From a methanogenic archaeon ISO4-H5 (lineage in GTDB: Archaea; Thermoplasmatota; Thermoplasmata; Methanomassiliicoccales; Methanomethylophilaceae), in the NCBI GenBank assembly GCA_001560915.1, contig CP014214.1, positions 434,001 through 498,000 of the forward strand: DNA of 64,000 bases. Direction: 5' to 3'. How positions within the stretch are numbered: the first letter of the stretch is position 1; each line of letters begins with the position of its first letter. Made by a program: the position numbers and the translations under genes. Shown here one piece after another: positions 16,509 to 25,320 of this stretch. The notes beneath the pieces are model-generated. The model made no database searches. It worked only from the letters and a program-made list of their open reading frames with translations, and had not been told where the DNA came from.

Positions 16509-16933
16509 TGGACACCATGCAGACAGGAACCAAATCCGGGGAACTCTATTCGCTGAAGCCCACCGAGGGCGTTCTGAATCTTCCTCCCGAGATGCAGGCC
16601 ATCGTCAAGAGCAAAGGCGGCCTGAACATCCTTATCGAGCAGGTTCCTCCCGCAGAACTTTTCGAAGACGAAGCCGAGAGATTCAAGGCGCTGTCTTCTC
16701 CCGTCCGCATTCAGATCCTGCATGCCCTGGTGACCGCAGACCTCTGTCCCAGCATCCTGAAGAACATCACCGGGATGTCCGATTCGAAGCTGTCCTACCA
16801 CCTCGAGATCCTGGAGCGCGCAGGGTTCATCGCCCACGAGCAGCGTCAGAAGTGGCGCATATATGTCATAACGGTCGAGGGAAGGAAGACGATAGGTCAC
16901 GAAAGGCATCCTTCCGACATCCCGATTCTGTGA
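16508..16933 (+). CDS. ArsR-type winged-helix transcriptional regulator
   Basis: The 141-residue protein has an N-terminal segment of about 55 residues rich in Pro/Glu and then an ArsR winged helix: LFEDEAERFKALSSPVRIQIL, CPSILKNITGMSDSKLSYHL (recognition helix with SKLSYHLEILE) and a wing ending WRIYVITVEGRK. No metal-binding Cys pair typical of ArsR/SmtB metal sensors is seen in the DNA-binding helix, apart from one Cys before it. Two perfect palindromes in its own promoter region suggest autoregulation and possible control of divergent rpe. The ligand is unknown. Confidence 0.85.
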   Translation: MDTMQTGTKSGELYSLKPTEGVLNLPPEMQAIVKSKGGLNILIEQVPPAELFEDEAERFKALSSPVRIQILHALVTADLCPSILKNITGMSDSKLSYHLEILERAGFIAHEQRQKWRIYVITVEGRKTIGHERHPSDIPIL

Positions 16934-16993
16934 TTCTGGGTCATTTCTGGAATGCCCGACATTATTATATGTCCGCTTGCCCATCAAGGTGGT

Positions 16994-17209
16994 ATGTCCA
17001 GTACAGCAGGCCACGGTGCCAAAGTATCGATTTGCGACGTGAAGGGCTGCGAATGCGAGGCCGAGAGGTCCCTTAACCTCAAGCAGCTCCAGAAATGCAG
17101 TCTCGTTTTCAAGGGAGAGATCTCTCACAACGCTCACCTCTGCAAAGAGCACTACAAACAGTACAAGAAAGAGACGAAGACCTCCAGGGCCATCGACGCC
17201 GTTTACTGA
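16994..17209 (+). CDS. Small Cys/His protein of unknown function
   Basis: A 71-residue protein read from ATG 16994, which follows AAGGTGG at a short distance. It begins MSSTAGHGAKVSICDVKGCECEAERSL and contains Cys in C-x4-C-x-C, a later single Cys and a terminal HLCKEHYKQYKKE segment. This suggests a treble-clef-like zinc site, C-x4-C...H-x-C-x2-H. I do not recognise a named family. It sits 11 bp before rnz on the same strand and is probably co-transcribed with it, so a role in RNA processing is possible but only inferred. Confidence 0.7.
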   Translation: MSSTAGHGAKVSICDVKGCECEAERSLNLKQLQKCSLVFKGEISHNAHLCKEHYKQYKKETKTSRAIDAVY

Positions 17210-17219
17210 CGGTATCCAG

Positions 17220-18125
17220 ATGTTCGATTACCTCTTCCTCGGAACCGGCGCGAGTGTCCCCTCGAGGGACCGTGCCCTGCCGTGCGTGGCCGTGAGGAAG
17301 GGCGGCGACATCATCCTTTTCGACTGCGGGGAAGGATCTCAGCGTCAGCTGATGATCTCCCGCTTCTCTTTCATGAAGATCCGCGGGATCTTCATAACCC
17401 ATCTGCATGGGGACCATTTCTACGGGCTTCCCGGGCTTCTTCAGACCATGGGTATGTCCGGAAGGACCGATCCTCTGGTCGTCTGCGGTCCCGAGGGCTT
17501 CTCCGAGGCACTTTCGGTGTGCATGGATGTCTGCGAGGGAGAGATCGGATATCCTTTGGAGATGCACGATCTCCGTCCGGGGGATTCGATCTCGGTTGCA
17601 GGGATGACCGTGGAGGTGTTCGCCACCGAACATGGCATCAATTCCCAGGGATACGTTCTCAGGGACGGGCCCGCCAGGAAGATCGACACCGCCAAAGCTG
17701 AAGCGCTAGGTATCAAAGGCGAGGACTTCCGCAGGCTCGAGAACGGGGAGACGGTCAACGGAGTTCGTATGGCCGATATCTGCTTGCCTTCGGCCCCTGG
17801 CAATTCGGTCGCCTATACCGGCGATACCCGGAAGTGCCAGACAGTCATAGATGCGGTCAGAGGAGTGGATGTGCTCATCCATGAGAGCACCTATCTCAGC
17901 CCTGAGGAATCCAATGCGGAGGGGCATTTTCATTCCACCGCGAAGCAGGCTGCCGAGGTGGCCAAAGAGGCCGGCGTCGGGACCCTCATGCTCGTGCACG
18001 TGAGCAACCGCTACAAGGAACTGGGGCCTGTGATGGAAGAAGCTTCTGCCGTATTCCCCAACACCGTGGTGCCCAGGGACCTGGATTATTATATCTCCGT
18101 CAAGGACGGCGTCAGATTAGCTTGA
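17220..18125 (+). CDS. rnz: Ribonuclease Z (tRNA 3'-endonuclease)
   Basis: The 301-residue metallo-beta-lactamase-fold enzyme cuts the 3' trailer from pre-tRNA. The zinc motif is FITHLHGDHFYGLPGLLQTM (H-x-H-x-D-H), preceded by LFDCGEGSQRQL, and followed by the later ligands AYTGDTRKC, HESTY and the C-terminal LVHVSNRYK. Length fits the short RNase Z(S) form, which works as a dimer; the flexible exosite arm lies around residues 150-170. Its last 14 bp overlap the end of the convergent XRE-CBS gene. Confidence 0.96.
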   Translation: MFDYLFLGTGASVPSRDRALPCVAVRKGGDIILFDCGEGSQRQLMISRFSFMKIRGIFITHLHGDHFYGLPGLLQTMGMSGRTDPLVVCGPEGFSEALSVCMDVCEGEIGYPLEMHDLRPGDSISVAGMTVEVFATEHGINSQGYVLRDGPARKIDTAKAEALGIKGEDFRRLENGETVNGVRMADICLPSAPGNSVAYTGDTRKCQTVIDAVRGVDVLIHESTYLSPEESNAEGHFHSTAKQAAEVAKEAGVGTLMLVHVSNRYKELGPVMEEASAVFPNTVVPRDLDYYISVKDGVRLA

Positions 18126-18675
18126 GCAGGTCAGCCTTGGTGATTATACCGACAGGCTTACCTTTCCTCAGCACAAGGACGGCGCTGCAGTCGCTCATCA
18201 TGGCGGTGACCGACGACATGGGCGTGTTCTCGTTGACCGACGGGAAATTGTCATCCATGATGGTGTGGATGGGCATATCCTTCAGTTCGTCCATGGTCTT
18301 GCCACTGCGCATCTTGTCGAAGATGATCTTCTCGGAGATGCTGCCCACCGGGGTGTCTCCCTTGAGAACAGGTAATTGGGACACTCCGCTGCTCCTCATG
18401 ATCTCGGTAGCAGCACGGACCTTCTCGTTGCTTTGGATAGTGATAATCTCTTTAGTCGCCACTTCTGCCGCCGTGAGGTCGTGCTTGGAGTTCTTCGACA
18501 TCTCTTCCAGGGTCTCGAAGAGCTTCACCACGGTCTCGTAACTGGCGGAGATGCGGTCCTTTTCAATCTTGGCGATGGTGCTCTGGCTGACCCCTGATTC
18601 CTTGGCAAGTTCGGTCTGCGTGATGTCCAATGCCTTCCTCATTCTGCGTATGTCGCTGGCGGGAGGGAATTTCAT
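18112..18675 (-). CDS. XRE-family HTH regulator with two CBS domains
   Basis: Of 187 residues, the first about 65 are a helix-turn-helix of the Cro/CI type (MRKALDITQTELAKESGVSQSTIAKIEKDRISASYETVVKL), and the rest is a CBS pair: ATKEIITIQSNEKVRAATEIM ... VSQLPVLKGDTPVGSI and MPIHTIMDDNFPSVNENTPM ... VLVLRKGKPVGIITKADLL. CBS pairs bind adenosyl compounds such as AMP, ATP, SAM or MTA. This gene is divergent from the SAM synthetase gene, with 115 bp between. A natural inference is a regulator sensing SAM or adenylate that controls mat. It shares 14 bp with the 3' end of rnz. Confidence 0.9.
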   Translation of the reverse strand: MKFPPASDIRRMRKALDITQTELAKESGVSQSTIAKIEKDRISASYETVVKLFETLEEMSKNSKHDLTAAEVATKEIITIQSNEKVRAATEIMRSSGVSQLPVLKGDTPVGSISEKIIFDKMRSGKTMDELKDMPIHTIMDDNFPSVNENTPMSSVTAMMSDCSAVLVLRKGKPVGIITKADLLKLI

Positions 18676-18692
18676 GCTTTAGAAATATTAAA

Positions 18693-18706
18693 ATTCATAT
18701 TTGAAT
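18693..18706. promoter_or_regulatory. Inverted repeat in the XRE-CBS / mat intergenic region
   Basis: ATTCA-TATT-TGAAT, nested within an outer AAATATT / AATATTT pair, lies 18 bp upstream of the XRE-CBS start. Candidate operator for that regulator. TATTTATTAA at 18721-18730 could be the TATA box for mat, with GAGAAGGG as its ribosome-binding site near 18777. Confidence 0.4.
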
Positions 18707-18790
18707 ATTTTTAACAGTTGTATTTATTAACGAGTATGACTAACAGGATAGTATCAGTCTTATCTTTATAAAGACCGAGAAGGGAAAACA

Positions 18791-20029
18791 ATGGCAACAA
18801 AGAAGAAGAACATCTACGTGAACGGAATCAACCAGGTTCCCGTGCCCATGAGGCAGATCGAGATCGTCGAGAGGAAAGGAATCGGACACCCTGATTCCGT
18901 CGCCGACGGTGTCGCCGAGACTGTTTCCGAAGCGCTCTGTGCCATGTACAAGAGGGAGGTCGGACACGTCCTCCATCACAACACCGATCAGACCGAGGTC
19001 GTCGCAGGTATCTCCGCCCCCAAGTTCGGCGGAGGTAAGATCATCAAACCCGTCTACATCCTGATGGACGGACGTGCAACCACCTACATCGAGAACGGAA
19101 AGGAGAAGAAGTCCCTTCCTGTCGAGCCTACCGCACTCGAGGGCGTCAGGAAGTACCTGAAGAAGACCTATCCTAACCTCAACGTCGACACCGACGTCAT
19201 TCTCGACACCAAGCTCGGAATGGGATCCGACGATCTTACCGGAGTTTACAAAGCATCCAACTACCTCTCCAACGACACCTCCTTCGGTGTCGGATTCGCG
19301 CCTTTTTCCATCACCGATACCCTTACCAAGGAGACCGAGGAATACATCAACGGCGCTATGAAGAAGAAAATCCCCGCCGCCGGACAGGACGTCAAGGTCA
19401 TGTGCAGCCGTGTCGGAAAGAACATCACCATGACCGTCTGCTGTGCAATGGTCGACAAGTACATCGAGGACAAGGAAGCATACAAATCCATCATGGAGGA
19501 GATGAACAAGCTCGTCACCGAGAACGGCAACAAGATCATCGACAGGGCGAACGCAGACGTCAAGCTCAAGCTCGACCTCAACACCGGAGACGACTACAAG
19601 AGGGGAGTCTACTACCTCACCGTCACCGGACTGTCCCAGGAGATGGGAGACGACGGTTCCGTCGGCCGTGGAAACAGGTGCAACGGACTCATCACCCCCT
19701 TCAGGCCCATGTCCATGGAGGCTACCTCCGGTAAGAACCCCATCACCCACGTCGGAAAGATCTACAACGTCCTCTCCAACATCATCGCCCAGGACGTTGC
19801 CAAGAAGGTCAAAGCCGACGCCGAGATCCACGTGAGGCTCCTGTCCCAGATTGGACACACCATCTCCGATCCTCTGAACGCCAACATCGATATCATCACC
19901 CCCAACGCAGCCGACGACCCCAGGCTTCCCAAGTGGAAGGACGAGGCCTACTCCATCGCTGCCGACTGGCTCGACAACATCGACAAGGTGTCCGAGAAAA
20001 TCATCGCCGGAAAGATCAAGACCTTCTGA
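18791..20029 (+). CDS. mat: S-adenosylmethionine synthetase, archaeal type
   Basis: The 412-residue protein makes SAM from methionine and ATP. It is the archaeal MAT family, unrelated in most of its sequence to bacterial MetK. Features: [28 protein letters not shown] with the catalytic [32 protein letters not shown] and [29 protein letters not shown] is needed for methyl transfer, polyamines and radical enzymes. Codon use is very strongly biased, suggesting high expression. It is alone in its transcript; a TATA/hairpin leader of the next gene follows. Confidence 0.97.
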   Translation: MATKKKNIYVNGINQVPVPMRQIEIVERKGIGHPDSVADGVAETVSEALCAMYKREVGHVLHHNTDQTEVVAGISAPKFGGGKIIKPVYILMDGRATTYIENGKEKKSLPVEPTALEGVRKYLKKTYPNLNVDTDVILDTKLGMGSDDLTGVYKASNYLSNDTSFGVGFAPFSITDTLTKETEEYINGAMKKKIPAAGQDVKVMCSRVGKNITMTVCCAMVDKYIEDKEAYKSIMEEMNKLVTENGNKIIDRANADVKLKLDLNTGDDYKRGVYYLTVTGLSQEMGDDGSVGRGNRCNGLITPFRPMSMEATSGKNPITHVGKIYNVLSNIIAQDVAKKVKADAEIHVRLLSQIGHTISDPLNANIDIITPNAADDPRLPKWKDEAYSIAADWLDNIDKVSEKIIAGKIKTF

Positions 20030-20088
20030 GTCTGTCCGTTTCGGCGAAAATATAAAAACATATTAACCCGATTAAAACTCATCCAACT

Positions 20089-20108
20089 GCGGCCGGGAAA
20101 CCGGCCGC
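20089..20108 (+). ncRNA. 5'-leader hairpin with GNRA tetraloop
   Basis: GCGGCCGG (20089-20096), GAAA, CCGGCCGC (20101-20108): a perfect 8-bp GC stem capped by a stable GAAA loop. It is placed after a TATA-like TATAAAAACATATTA (from 20051) and 19 bp before the ATG at 20128, so it should be in the mRNA leader of the next gene. It could also end mat transcripts, but no T-run follows. Confidence 0.5.
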
Positions 20109-20127
20109 AACCTTCCGAGGTACGATC

Positions 20128-20715
20128 ATGAAAATCATGGATATCCCCGCATTTGGCCCTATGTTCCGTTTCAGCGATGCTAATGTCTACTATGCTCTCT
20201 ACCTTCTTGCCGACGGCAAGAGATTGGGACGTAAGAGGCTCGCTGAACTCGTCGGCGTGGGCGAGGGAAGCATGCGCCGCATCCTCGAGAAGTTCCGCGA
20301 CTGGAACTTCATTACCATCAAACAGACCGGTATCTCCATCACCAAAGCGGGACTGGTATTCCTTGATCAGATCCCCGTCAGGCTCATCGAAATCAAACTC
20401 AGCGAGGGCTCCACCGTGGGCGAGTTCTCCCAGGGCGTCATCGTATACGGTGTCGGCAACAAGATCGTGAACGGAATGGAGCAGCGTGACGCAGGAATCA
20501 AAGCGGGAGCCTTCGGATGCACCACCGTGGTCCTCCGCGAAGGCAAACTCCTGATTCCCCCGGACTGGAACCTCGACGAGCAGAGTCCCGAACTGGCACT
20601 GAAAATCCGCAAGGAGAGCGGAATCACCTCCGACGATGCGATTATCGTGGGCAGCGGGGCCACCAAGGTCGTAGCCATCGAGGCCGCCCTCAACGCAGCC
20701 TTCGAACTGCTCTGA
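20128..20715 (+). CDS. Winged-helix protein with C-terminal DUF4443-like domain
   Basis: A 195-residue archaeal protein. Residues about 15-80 are a winged helix (RFSDANVYYALYLLADGKRLGRKRLAELVGVGEGSMRRILEKF, then FITIKQTGISITKAG). Residues about 85-195 form an alpha/beta domain with VIVYGVGNKIVNGMEQRDAG and a nucleotide-loop-like IIVGSGATKVVAIEAAL. This arrangement resembles uncharacterised archaeal proteins annotated DUF4443, which I recall only at family level. The C-terminal domain may sense a ligand. The mRNA leader carries a GAAA-capped hairpin. Function unknown. Confidence 0.75.
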   Translation: MKIMDIPAFGPMFRFSDANVYYALYLLADGKRLGRKRLAELVGVGEGSMRRILEKFRDWNFITIKQTGISITKAGLVFLDQIPVRLIEIKLSEGSTVGEFSQGVIVYGVGNKIVNGMEQRDAGIKAGAFGCTTVVLREGKLLIPPDWNLDEQSPELALKIRKESGITSDDAIIVGSGATKVVAIEAALNAAFELL

Positions 20716-20909
20716 ACCGGGCCGTAAGATTCTCGGAAATCCTCCGTCAGCGTGAGCTATGGAGCGGTCTCCGCCAGATGTTCCAGACATCCGATTCCGC
20801 AATAGCGGTAGAATCCAATCCGTCTCCAGCGGGATCTTCTTCTGGGGTCGTATTGTGCGACCTTAACCCTTTTATAATAGCGGCCTATTGTTCGGGCGAG
20901 GAATAAGAA

Positions 20910-21059
20910 ATGGCCCGTTTTAAAGAGGCTGAGCACAGGCTCCTTGAGAAGTCCGTCTGCATGAACTGCTATGCAACGAACCCCGCCAAGGCGTCCAAGT
21001 GCCGCAAATGCGGATACAGCAACCTTAGGCCCAAGGCAAAAGAGAGCAGGAAGCAGTAA
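20910..21059 (+). CDS. rpl40e: Ribosomal protein L40e
   Basis: A 49-residue zinc-finger protein of the large ribosomal subunit: [20 protein letters not shown] then C-R-K-C, with the C4 zinc site C-x2-C...C-x2-C and the typical ending [11 protein letters not shown]. In archaea it is a free gene rather than a ubiquitin fusion. TTTTATAATA near 20871 is a TATA box, about 30 bp before the ATG. It ends in TAA and is followed by a strong two-part terminator hairpin. Confidence 0.95.
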   Translation: MARFKEAEHRLLEKSVCMNCYATNPAKASKCRKCGYSNLRPKAKESRKQ

Positions 21060-21093
21060 GCTTACCTGTGCAGCTCTGCTGCGCCGAGGTTGC

Positions 21094-21124
21094 GGCGGGT
21101 ATGTCCGATCATCGGACTCCCGCC
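21094..21124 (+). terminator. Terminator of rpl40e
   Basis: An outer GGCGGG / CCCGCC stem encloses GTCCGAT-C-ATCGGAC, followed by CTACTTTTTTC. A second GC hairpin (GCGCGA-GCTT-TCGCGC) and a T-run follow near 21188-21214. Confidence 0.7.
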
Positions 21125-21250
21125 CTACTTTTTTCAACACTTTTAGTTTGTACAGGATTTCTGTCTTTTCTTCCGAATGAAACGCGTGCGCGAGCTTTCG
21201 CGCGTACGTTTTTAGTAACAGAAATGAATGAACCCGACGAGTGATTCTCC

Positions 21251-22153
21251 GTGAAAGCACTAGTCATCGAGGACAGAACGGCAATGTCGCAGATGTTCTG
21301 CGGTATCATCGAGAGATTGGGTGTCGAGACCAAGGTGTCCCCCACCATCTCAGGAGCCCTCGAGGACCTGGAGCTATTCCAGCCTCAGATCGTAATTCTC
21401 GATACCTCTGTTCAGGAAGGTACCGGGATGTCCTTCCTTACTATGGTCACCCCTGTGGAAGAGGAGAAGGAAAGCAGGAAGGAGCGCAGGAAGAAGCTCG
21501 AGGGCGGACCCAGTATATTGGTCATCCGCACCGTTTACGAACTCGTCCCGACCGACTGTCCGTTCGTCAAGGCGAGTCTGGTCAGGCCGTTCACCGCCGA
21601 GCAGCTCACCGAGGCCATCAAACAGCTGATTCCCAAGGACCGTAAGAAGGACGTTCCCAAGCTGTTCGAAGAGGCGGAATCCACCAATCCCGAGGTCGAG
21701 CTGGCCCGCAGGGGCGTTTCCTACGGCGAATCATACATTTTCTTCGAGGAGAGACCCATCGTTATCCAGCAGACCGTGCAGGTGTTCGCCAACGCGGGAT
21801 ACGACATGATGCTGGTCACTTCGGTGAGGCCCAAGGTGGCCAGGGAGAGGTTCGGACTCGACAAGGGTGCCGAGGTATTCACCCTCACCGGTTACAACTT
21901 CCCGCTCGGCAAGATGATCCAAGCCGTGCAGGATTTCATCAATTCCAAGAAGGCTCCGCTGGTATCCATCGGCGATCTCGACAACATCATCGAGCACTGT
22001 GGAGTAGACATGACCCTCAGAGCGGTCCAACAGATCGTCTCCATGAGGAAGAAGAAGACTTTTACATTACTCATATCCGTGGACGGCGGTCTGCTGACGC
22101 AGAATGTCAGGGATCTGCTGACCGGGATGATGACCGAATACAAGATAGAATGA
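21251..22153 (+). CDS. Receiver-like domain protein with C-terminal DUF835 domain
   Basis: The 300-residue protein starts with GTG and has a response-regulator-like N-terminus (KALVIEDRTAMSQMFCGII, then PQIVILDTSV with the phospho-acceptor-type Asp). However, the conserved Lys before the last helix is Arg (LVRPFTAEQL) and a charged insertion EEEKESRKERRKK interrupts the fold, so phosphorylation may be lost. The C-terminal half from about residue 155 matches the archaeal DUF835 pattern: SYIFFEERP...VFANAGYDMMLVTSVRP...VSIGDLDNIIEHCGVDMTL. DUF835 is found in archaeal signalling proteins. It lies 9 bp before enolase; no histidine kinase is nearby. Role unknown. Confidence 0.75.
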   Translation: MKALVIEDRTAMSQMFCGIIERLGVETKVSPTISGALEDLELFQPQIVILDTSVQEGTGMSFLTMVTPVEEEKESRKERRKKLEGGPSILVIRTVYELVPTDCPFVKASLVRPFTAEQLTEAIKQLIPKDRKKDVPKLFEEAESTNPEVELARRGVSYGESYIFFEERPIVIQQTVQVFANAGYDMMLVTSVRPKVARERFGLDKGAEVFTLTGYNFPLGKMIQAVQDFINSKKAPLVSIGDLDNIIEHCGVDMTLRAVQQIVSMRKKKTFTLLISVDGGLLTQNVRDLLTGMMTEYKIE

Positions 22154-22162
22154 GGCATTGAT

Positions 22163-23437
22163 ATGGCAACAATCGAGAAAGTATGGGCAAGGGAAGTTCT
22201 GGACTCCAGGGGAAACCCCACCGTCGAGGCGGTCGTCACCGTGAACGGACATGAGATCTCCGCCATCGCACCCTCCGGCGCATCCACCGGAATGTGGGAG
22301 GCCCACGAGCTTCGCGACGGAGGCAAGAGGTACTCCGGCAAAGGCGTGCAGCAGGCAGTCGAGAACGTCCGCACCGAGATCGCCAAAGCCATCACCGGCA
22401 TGGACCCCACCGACCAGAAGGGCATCGACGGCCTTCTCAACAAGATCGACGGCACCGACAACAAGAAGAAGCTCGGCGGCAACGCCACCACCGCAGTATC
22501 CTTCGCAGTGGCCAGGGCCGGAGCCATGGTCAGCAACCAGCAGATCTACGAGTACGTAGGAAAGGACCACGTGACCCTCCCCGTACCCATGTTCAACATC
22601 ATCAACGGCGGAAAGCACGCTGGAGGCGACCTGAAGATCCAGGAATGCATGATCCTCCCCGTGGGAGCATCCAGTTTCTCCGAGTGCCTCAGGATGGCCA
22701 CCGAGACCTACGCGTCCCTCAAATCCATCCTAAAGAAGAAATACGGAGTCAACGCCATCAACGTCGGCGACGAAGGAGGATTCGCACCCCCTGTCAACAC
22801 CGTCGCAGAGGCATTCGACACCATCATGGCAGCCATTTCCGATGCGGGGTACGCACCCGGCAAGGACATCTACCTCGGAATGGACTGTGCTTCCTCCGAG
22901 TTCTATGACGACGAGAAGGGAACCTACGACGTGGACGGCATGACCCTCACCGGCGGAGAGCTCCTCGACCACTACAAGGGACTCATCAAGGATTATCCTC
23001 TCATCAGCATCGAGGATCCCTTCCAGGAGAACGACTTCAAGACCACCGCCGAATTCACCAAGGCCGTCGGAGCTCACTGCCAGATTGTGGGAGACGACCT
23101 TTTCGTCACCAACAGCAAGCGTCTCGCCATTGGAATCGAGGCGGGAGCCGCCAACGCCCTCCTCCTCAAGGTCAACCAGATCGGTACCCTCACCGAGGCT
23201 CAGGACGCACAGGAGATGAGCTACAAGAACGGCTACAAGGTCGTCGTCTCCCACAGGTCCGGAGAGTCCGAGGACACCACCATCGCCGATCTCTCCGTCG
23301 GATGGGGAACCGGACAGATCAAGACCGGTGCACCCTGCCGCGGCGAGAGGACCGCCAAGTACAACCGTCTCCTCAGGATCGAGGACAGGCTCGGCAGCAA
23401 GGCCGTCTTCCCCGGGAAGAAGGCACTCAGGTTCTGA
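22163..23437 (+). CDS. eno: Enolase
   Basis: The 424-residue glycolytic/gluconeogenic enzyme interconverts 2-phosphoglycerate and phosphoenolpyruvate. Motifs: [21 protein letters not shown], the loop [29 protein letters not shown], the catalytic Glu in [42 protein letters not shown] with the general base Lys, and [11 protein letters not shown]. Length is normal. It lies between the DUF835 protein and nicotinate phosphoribosyltransferase; the latter starts 5 bp after the enolase stop, implying a three-gene transcript. Confidence 0.98.
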   Translation: MATIEKVWAREVLDSRGNPTVEAVVTVNGHEISAIAPSGASTGMWEAHELRDGGKRYSGKGVQQAVENVRTEIAKAITGMDPTDQKGIDGLLNKIDGTDNKKKLGGNATTAVSFAVARAGAMVSNQQIYEYVGKDHVTLPVPMFNIINGGKHAGGDLKIQECMILPVGASSFSECLRMATETYASLKSILKKKYGVNAINVGDEGGFAPPVNTVAEAFDTIMAAISDAGYAPGKDIYLGMDCASSEFYDDEKGTYDVDGMTLTGGELLDHYKGLIKDYPLISIEDPFQENDFKTTAEFTKAVGAHCQIVGDDLFVTNSKRLAIGIEAGAANALLLKVNQIGTLTEAQDAQEMSYKNGYKVVVSHRSGESEDTTIADLSVGWGTGQIKTGAPCRGERTAKYNRLLRIEDRLGSKAVFPGKKALRF

Positions 23438-23442
23438 TCCGG

Positions 23443-24639
23443 ATGTCAGAGAAGCTGTTCGTCGCGGATGAGAACGAGATCCGTCACGGGACCGTGATGG
23501 ACGTCTACTTCGACCGTACCAAGAAGATCCTCGAGGCCAAGGGACTGTCCAAGGTGCAGGCCGTGGCCGAGGTCACCTGCGGAAGCATCCCCAACAAATG
23601 GCCGTGGGCGGTGTTCTGTGGCCTGGAGGAAGTCGTCCGTCTCATGGAGGGACTCCCCATCGATCTCTACGCGGTGCCCGAGGGAACCATCTTCAAGGCC
23701 AGGGACAGCGCCAGCGTGCGTGTGCCTCTCATCAACATCTCCGGAGCATATTCCGATTACGGGGTATACGAGACCGCCATGCTCGGTATGATCTGTCAGC
23801 CATCCGGTGTGGCGACCTCTTCCGCAAGGGTAAAGTGCGCCGCCAAGGGCAAGACCGTGTACGCCTTCGGAAACCGCAGGATGCACCCGGGAATCGCCGG
23901 GGTCTTGGACAGGTCCTGCTTCATCGGCGGATGCGACGGAGTCTCCTCCGAGTTCGGGGCTGCCCTATGCGGTACCGAGGCAGTCGGAACCGTTCCCCAC
24001 GCCCTCATGCTCACCATGGGCAGCAACGAGGCTGCCTTCAAGGCCTTCGACGAGATTATCGACCCCAAGGTTGCACGTATCATGCTCATCGACACCTTCG
24101 AGGACGAGAGGGCTGCAGCCGTAGCCGCCTGCAAGGCGGTAAAGGACCTCAAAGGCGTCAGACTCGACACGCCCTCCTCCCGCAGGGGTAATTTCAAGGA
24201 ACTCATCAATGAGGTCCGCTGGGAACTCGATATCAACGGTTACAAGGACGTCAAGATCATCGCCTCCGGAGGACTCAATGAGGATTCCATCAAGGATATC
24301 GTGGATTCCGCCGTGGCGGGATTCGGTGTCGGTACCTCCATCGCTAATGCGCCCACCCTCGACTTCTCCATGGACTTGGTCGAGAAGGAGGGTAAGCCCA
24401 TCTCCAAGAGAGGTAAGTTCTCCGGCAGGAAATTCGCCTACAGGTGCCCCTGCTGCTTCGAGATGGGAGTCGCCCTCTCGCCCGATGCGGAGGTCAAATG
24501 CGAGAAGTGCGGATGCGCAATGGAGATGATCGAGAAGCCCGTCCTCAAAGCGGGAAAACGCGTCGACAAAGAGCGCACTCCGAAAGAGATCCGCGAGAGT
24601 GTTTTGGAGCAGCTCCGCACCCTCAAGGAACTGGCTTGA
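23443..24639 (+). CDS. Nicotinate phosphoribosyltransferase
   Basis: The 398-residue enzyme joins nicotinate and PRPP in NAD salvage. It belongs to the archaeal type known from Thermoplasma: [21 protein letters not shown], the AVPEGTIF segment, the catalytic-His-like [49 protein letters not shown] and the phosphate loop [14 protein letters not shown]-terminal zinc ribbon with CPCC and CEKCGC is attached, as in relatives. The start is ATG 23443 just after the enolase stop; the frame is open further upstream only by chance. A good terminator follows. Confidence 0.93.
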   Translation: MSEKLFVADENEIRHGTVMDVYFDRTKKILEAKGLSKVQAVAEVTCGSIPNKWPWAVFCGLEEVVRLMEGLPIDLYAVPEGTIFKARDSASVRVPLINISGAYSDYGVYETAMLGMICQPSGVATSSARVKCAAKGKTVYAFGNRRMHPGIAGVLDRSCFIGGCDGVSSEFGAALCGTEAVGTVPHALMLTMGSNEAAFKAFDEIIDPKVARIMLIDTFEDERAAAVAACKAVKDLKGVRLDTPSSRRGNFKELINEVRWELDINGYKDVKIIASGGLNEDSIKDIVDSAVAGFGVGTSIANAPTLDFSMDLVEKEGKPISKRGKFSGRKFAYRCPCCFEMGVALSPDAEVKCEKCGCAMEMIEKPVLKAGKRVDKERTPKEIRESVLEQLRTLKELA

Positions 24640-24648
24640 AACTCATTT

Positions 24649-24669
24649 TCCGGGCGGATTTCGCCCGGA
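24649..24669 (+). terminator. Terminator after nicotinate phosphoribosyltransferase
   Basis: TCCGGGCG (24649-24656), loop, CGCCCGGA (24662-24669), then TTTTCCC. Confidence 0.65.
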
Positions 24670-24915
24670 TTTTCCCTATCCAATAATATATAAAGATTTC
24701 TCCTAGAAAACCTTGATTAAGTATGCGTTATTCGCGGGTATTTATAGGGTTCCGATGTCGTTCTGCATAAGCCTTATATCCTATCTTCAGGATGGGGTGA
24801 ACTAGTCTCTGTGAGGGAATGGGGAATGGATGGATGCCTCTCGCAGACAAACAAGATTGGGGGAATCTCTAGGACATTTGCGTATCCAATTGATCCATTC
24901 ATTCCGCAGGAATCG

Positions 24916-25134
24916 ATGCAATATGCTATGCTTTTCGACGATAATGCGTCGAATTTCACTAAAATCTACTGTTCCTGTGGCAGAATCGTCAATATCGACC
25001 GTAAGTCCTGTTCTATCAAGAAGAAGCTCCACAAGACCATCGAATGTGCCGTCTGCAGGAACATCCGCATCGGCCGCGAACTCGATCTTCTCGACGAACA
25101 TTTTTGCGTTCCCGAGCAGTCCGTTTACGACTGA
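24916..25134 (+). CDS. Small Cys-rich protein of unknown function
   Basis: A 72-residue protein from ATG 24916, preceded by GCAGGAAT. It contains C-S-C, a single Cys, C-x2-C (IECAVCRN) and a final Cys, so it probably binds zinc. The frame stays open upstream to a GTG at 24811, which would give 107 residues; the TATA-like CTTATAT at 24773 would fit that longer start, so the N-terminus is uncertain. The 24670-24915 stretch otherwise holds only AT-rich promoter-like sequence (AATATATAAAG near 24685) and a small ATCCT/AGGAT hairpin. I do not recognise a family. Confidence 0.6.
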   Translation: MQYAMLFDDNASNFTKIYCSCGRIVNIDRKSCSIKKKLHKTIECAVCRNIRIGRELDLLDEHFCVPEQSVYD

Positions 25135-25280
25135 TTTTTAAACCATTTTTCCAATTGTAATTTTTTGATGATTTTGCTACGCAGAATAGTTTTCGTAATA
25201 CCAATATAAAGGGCTTAAAAAGCCCTTTCGAATGGCTTATAAAACCCTGAAAAACAAGCAGGAAAACAAAGGAAAAATAA

Positions 25281-25305
25281 GCCCGCGGTTCAGAGGTCCG
25301 CGGGC
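25281..25305 (-). terminator. Terminator of the apgM-like / cobT operon
   Basis: GCCCGCGG (25281-25288), 9-base loop, CCGCGGGC (25298-25305). On the minus strand it is followed by TTATTTTTCCTTTGTTTTCC. Confidence 0.75.
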
Positions 25306-25320
25306 AGGATTTCTGTGGTT

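Noticed and set aside
24811-24915. Longer N-terminus (GTG 24811) for the small Cys-rich protein
   Set aside because: The extra 35 residues have unbiased codons and no motif; kept only as an alternative start.
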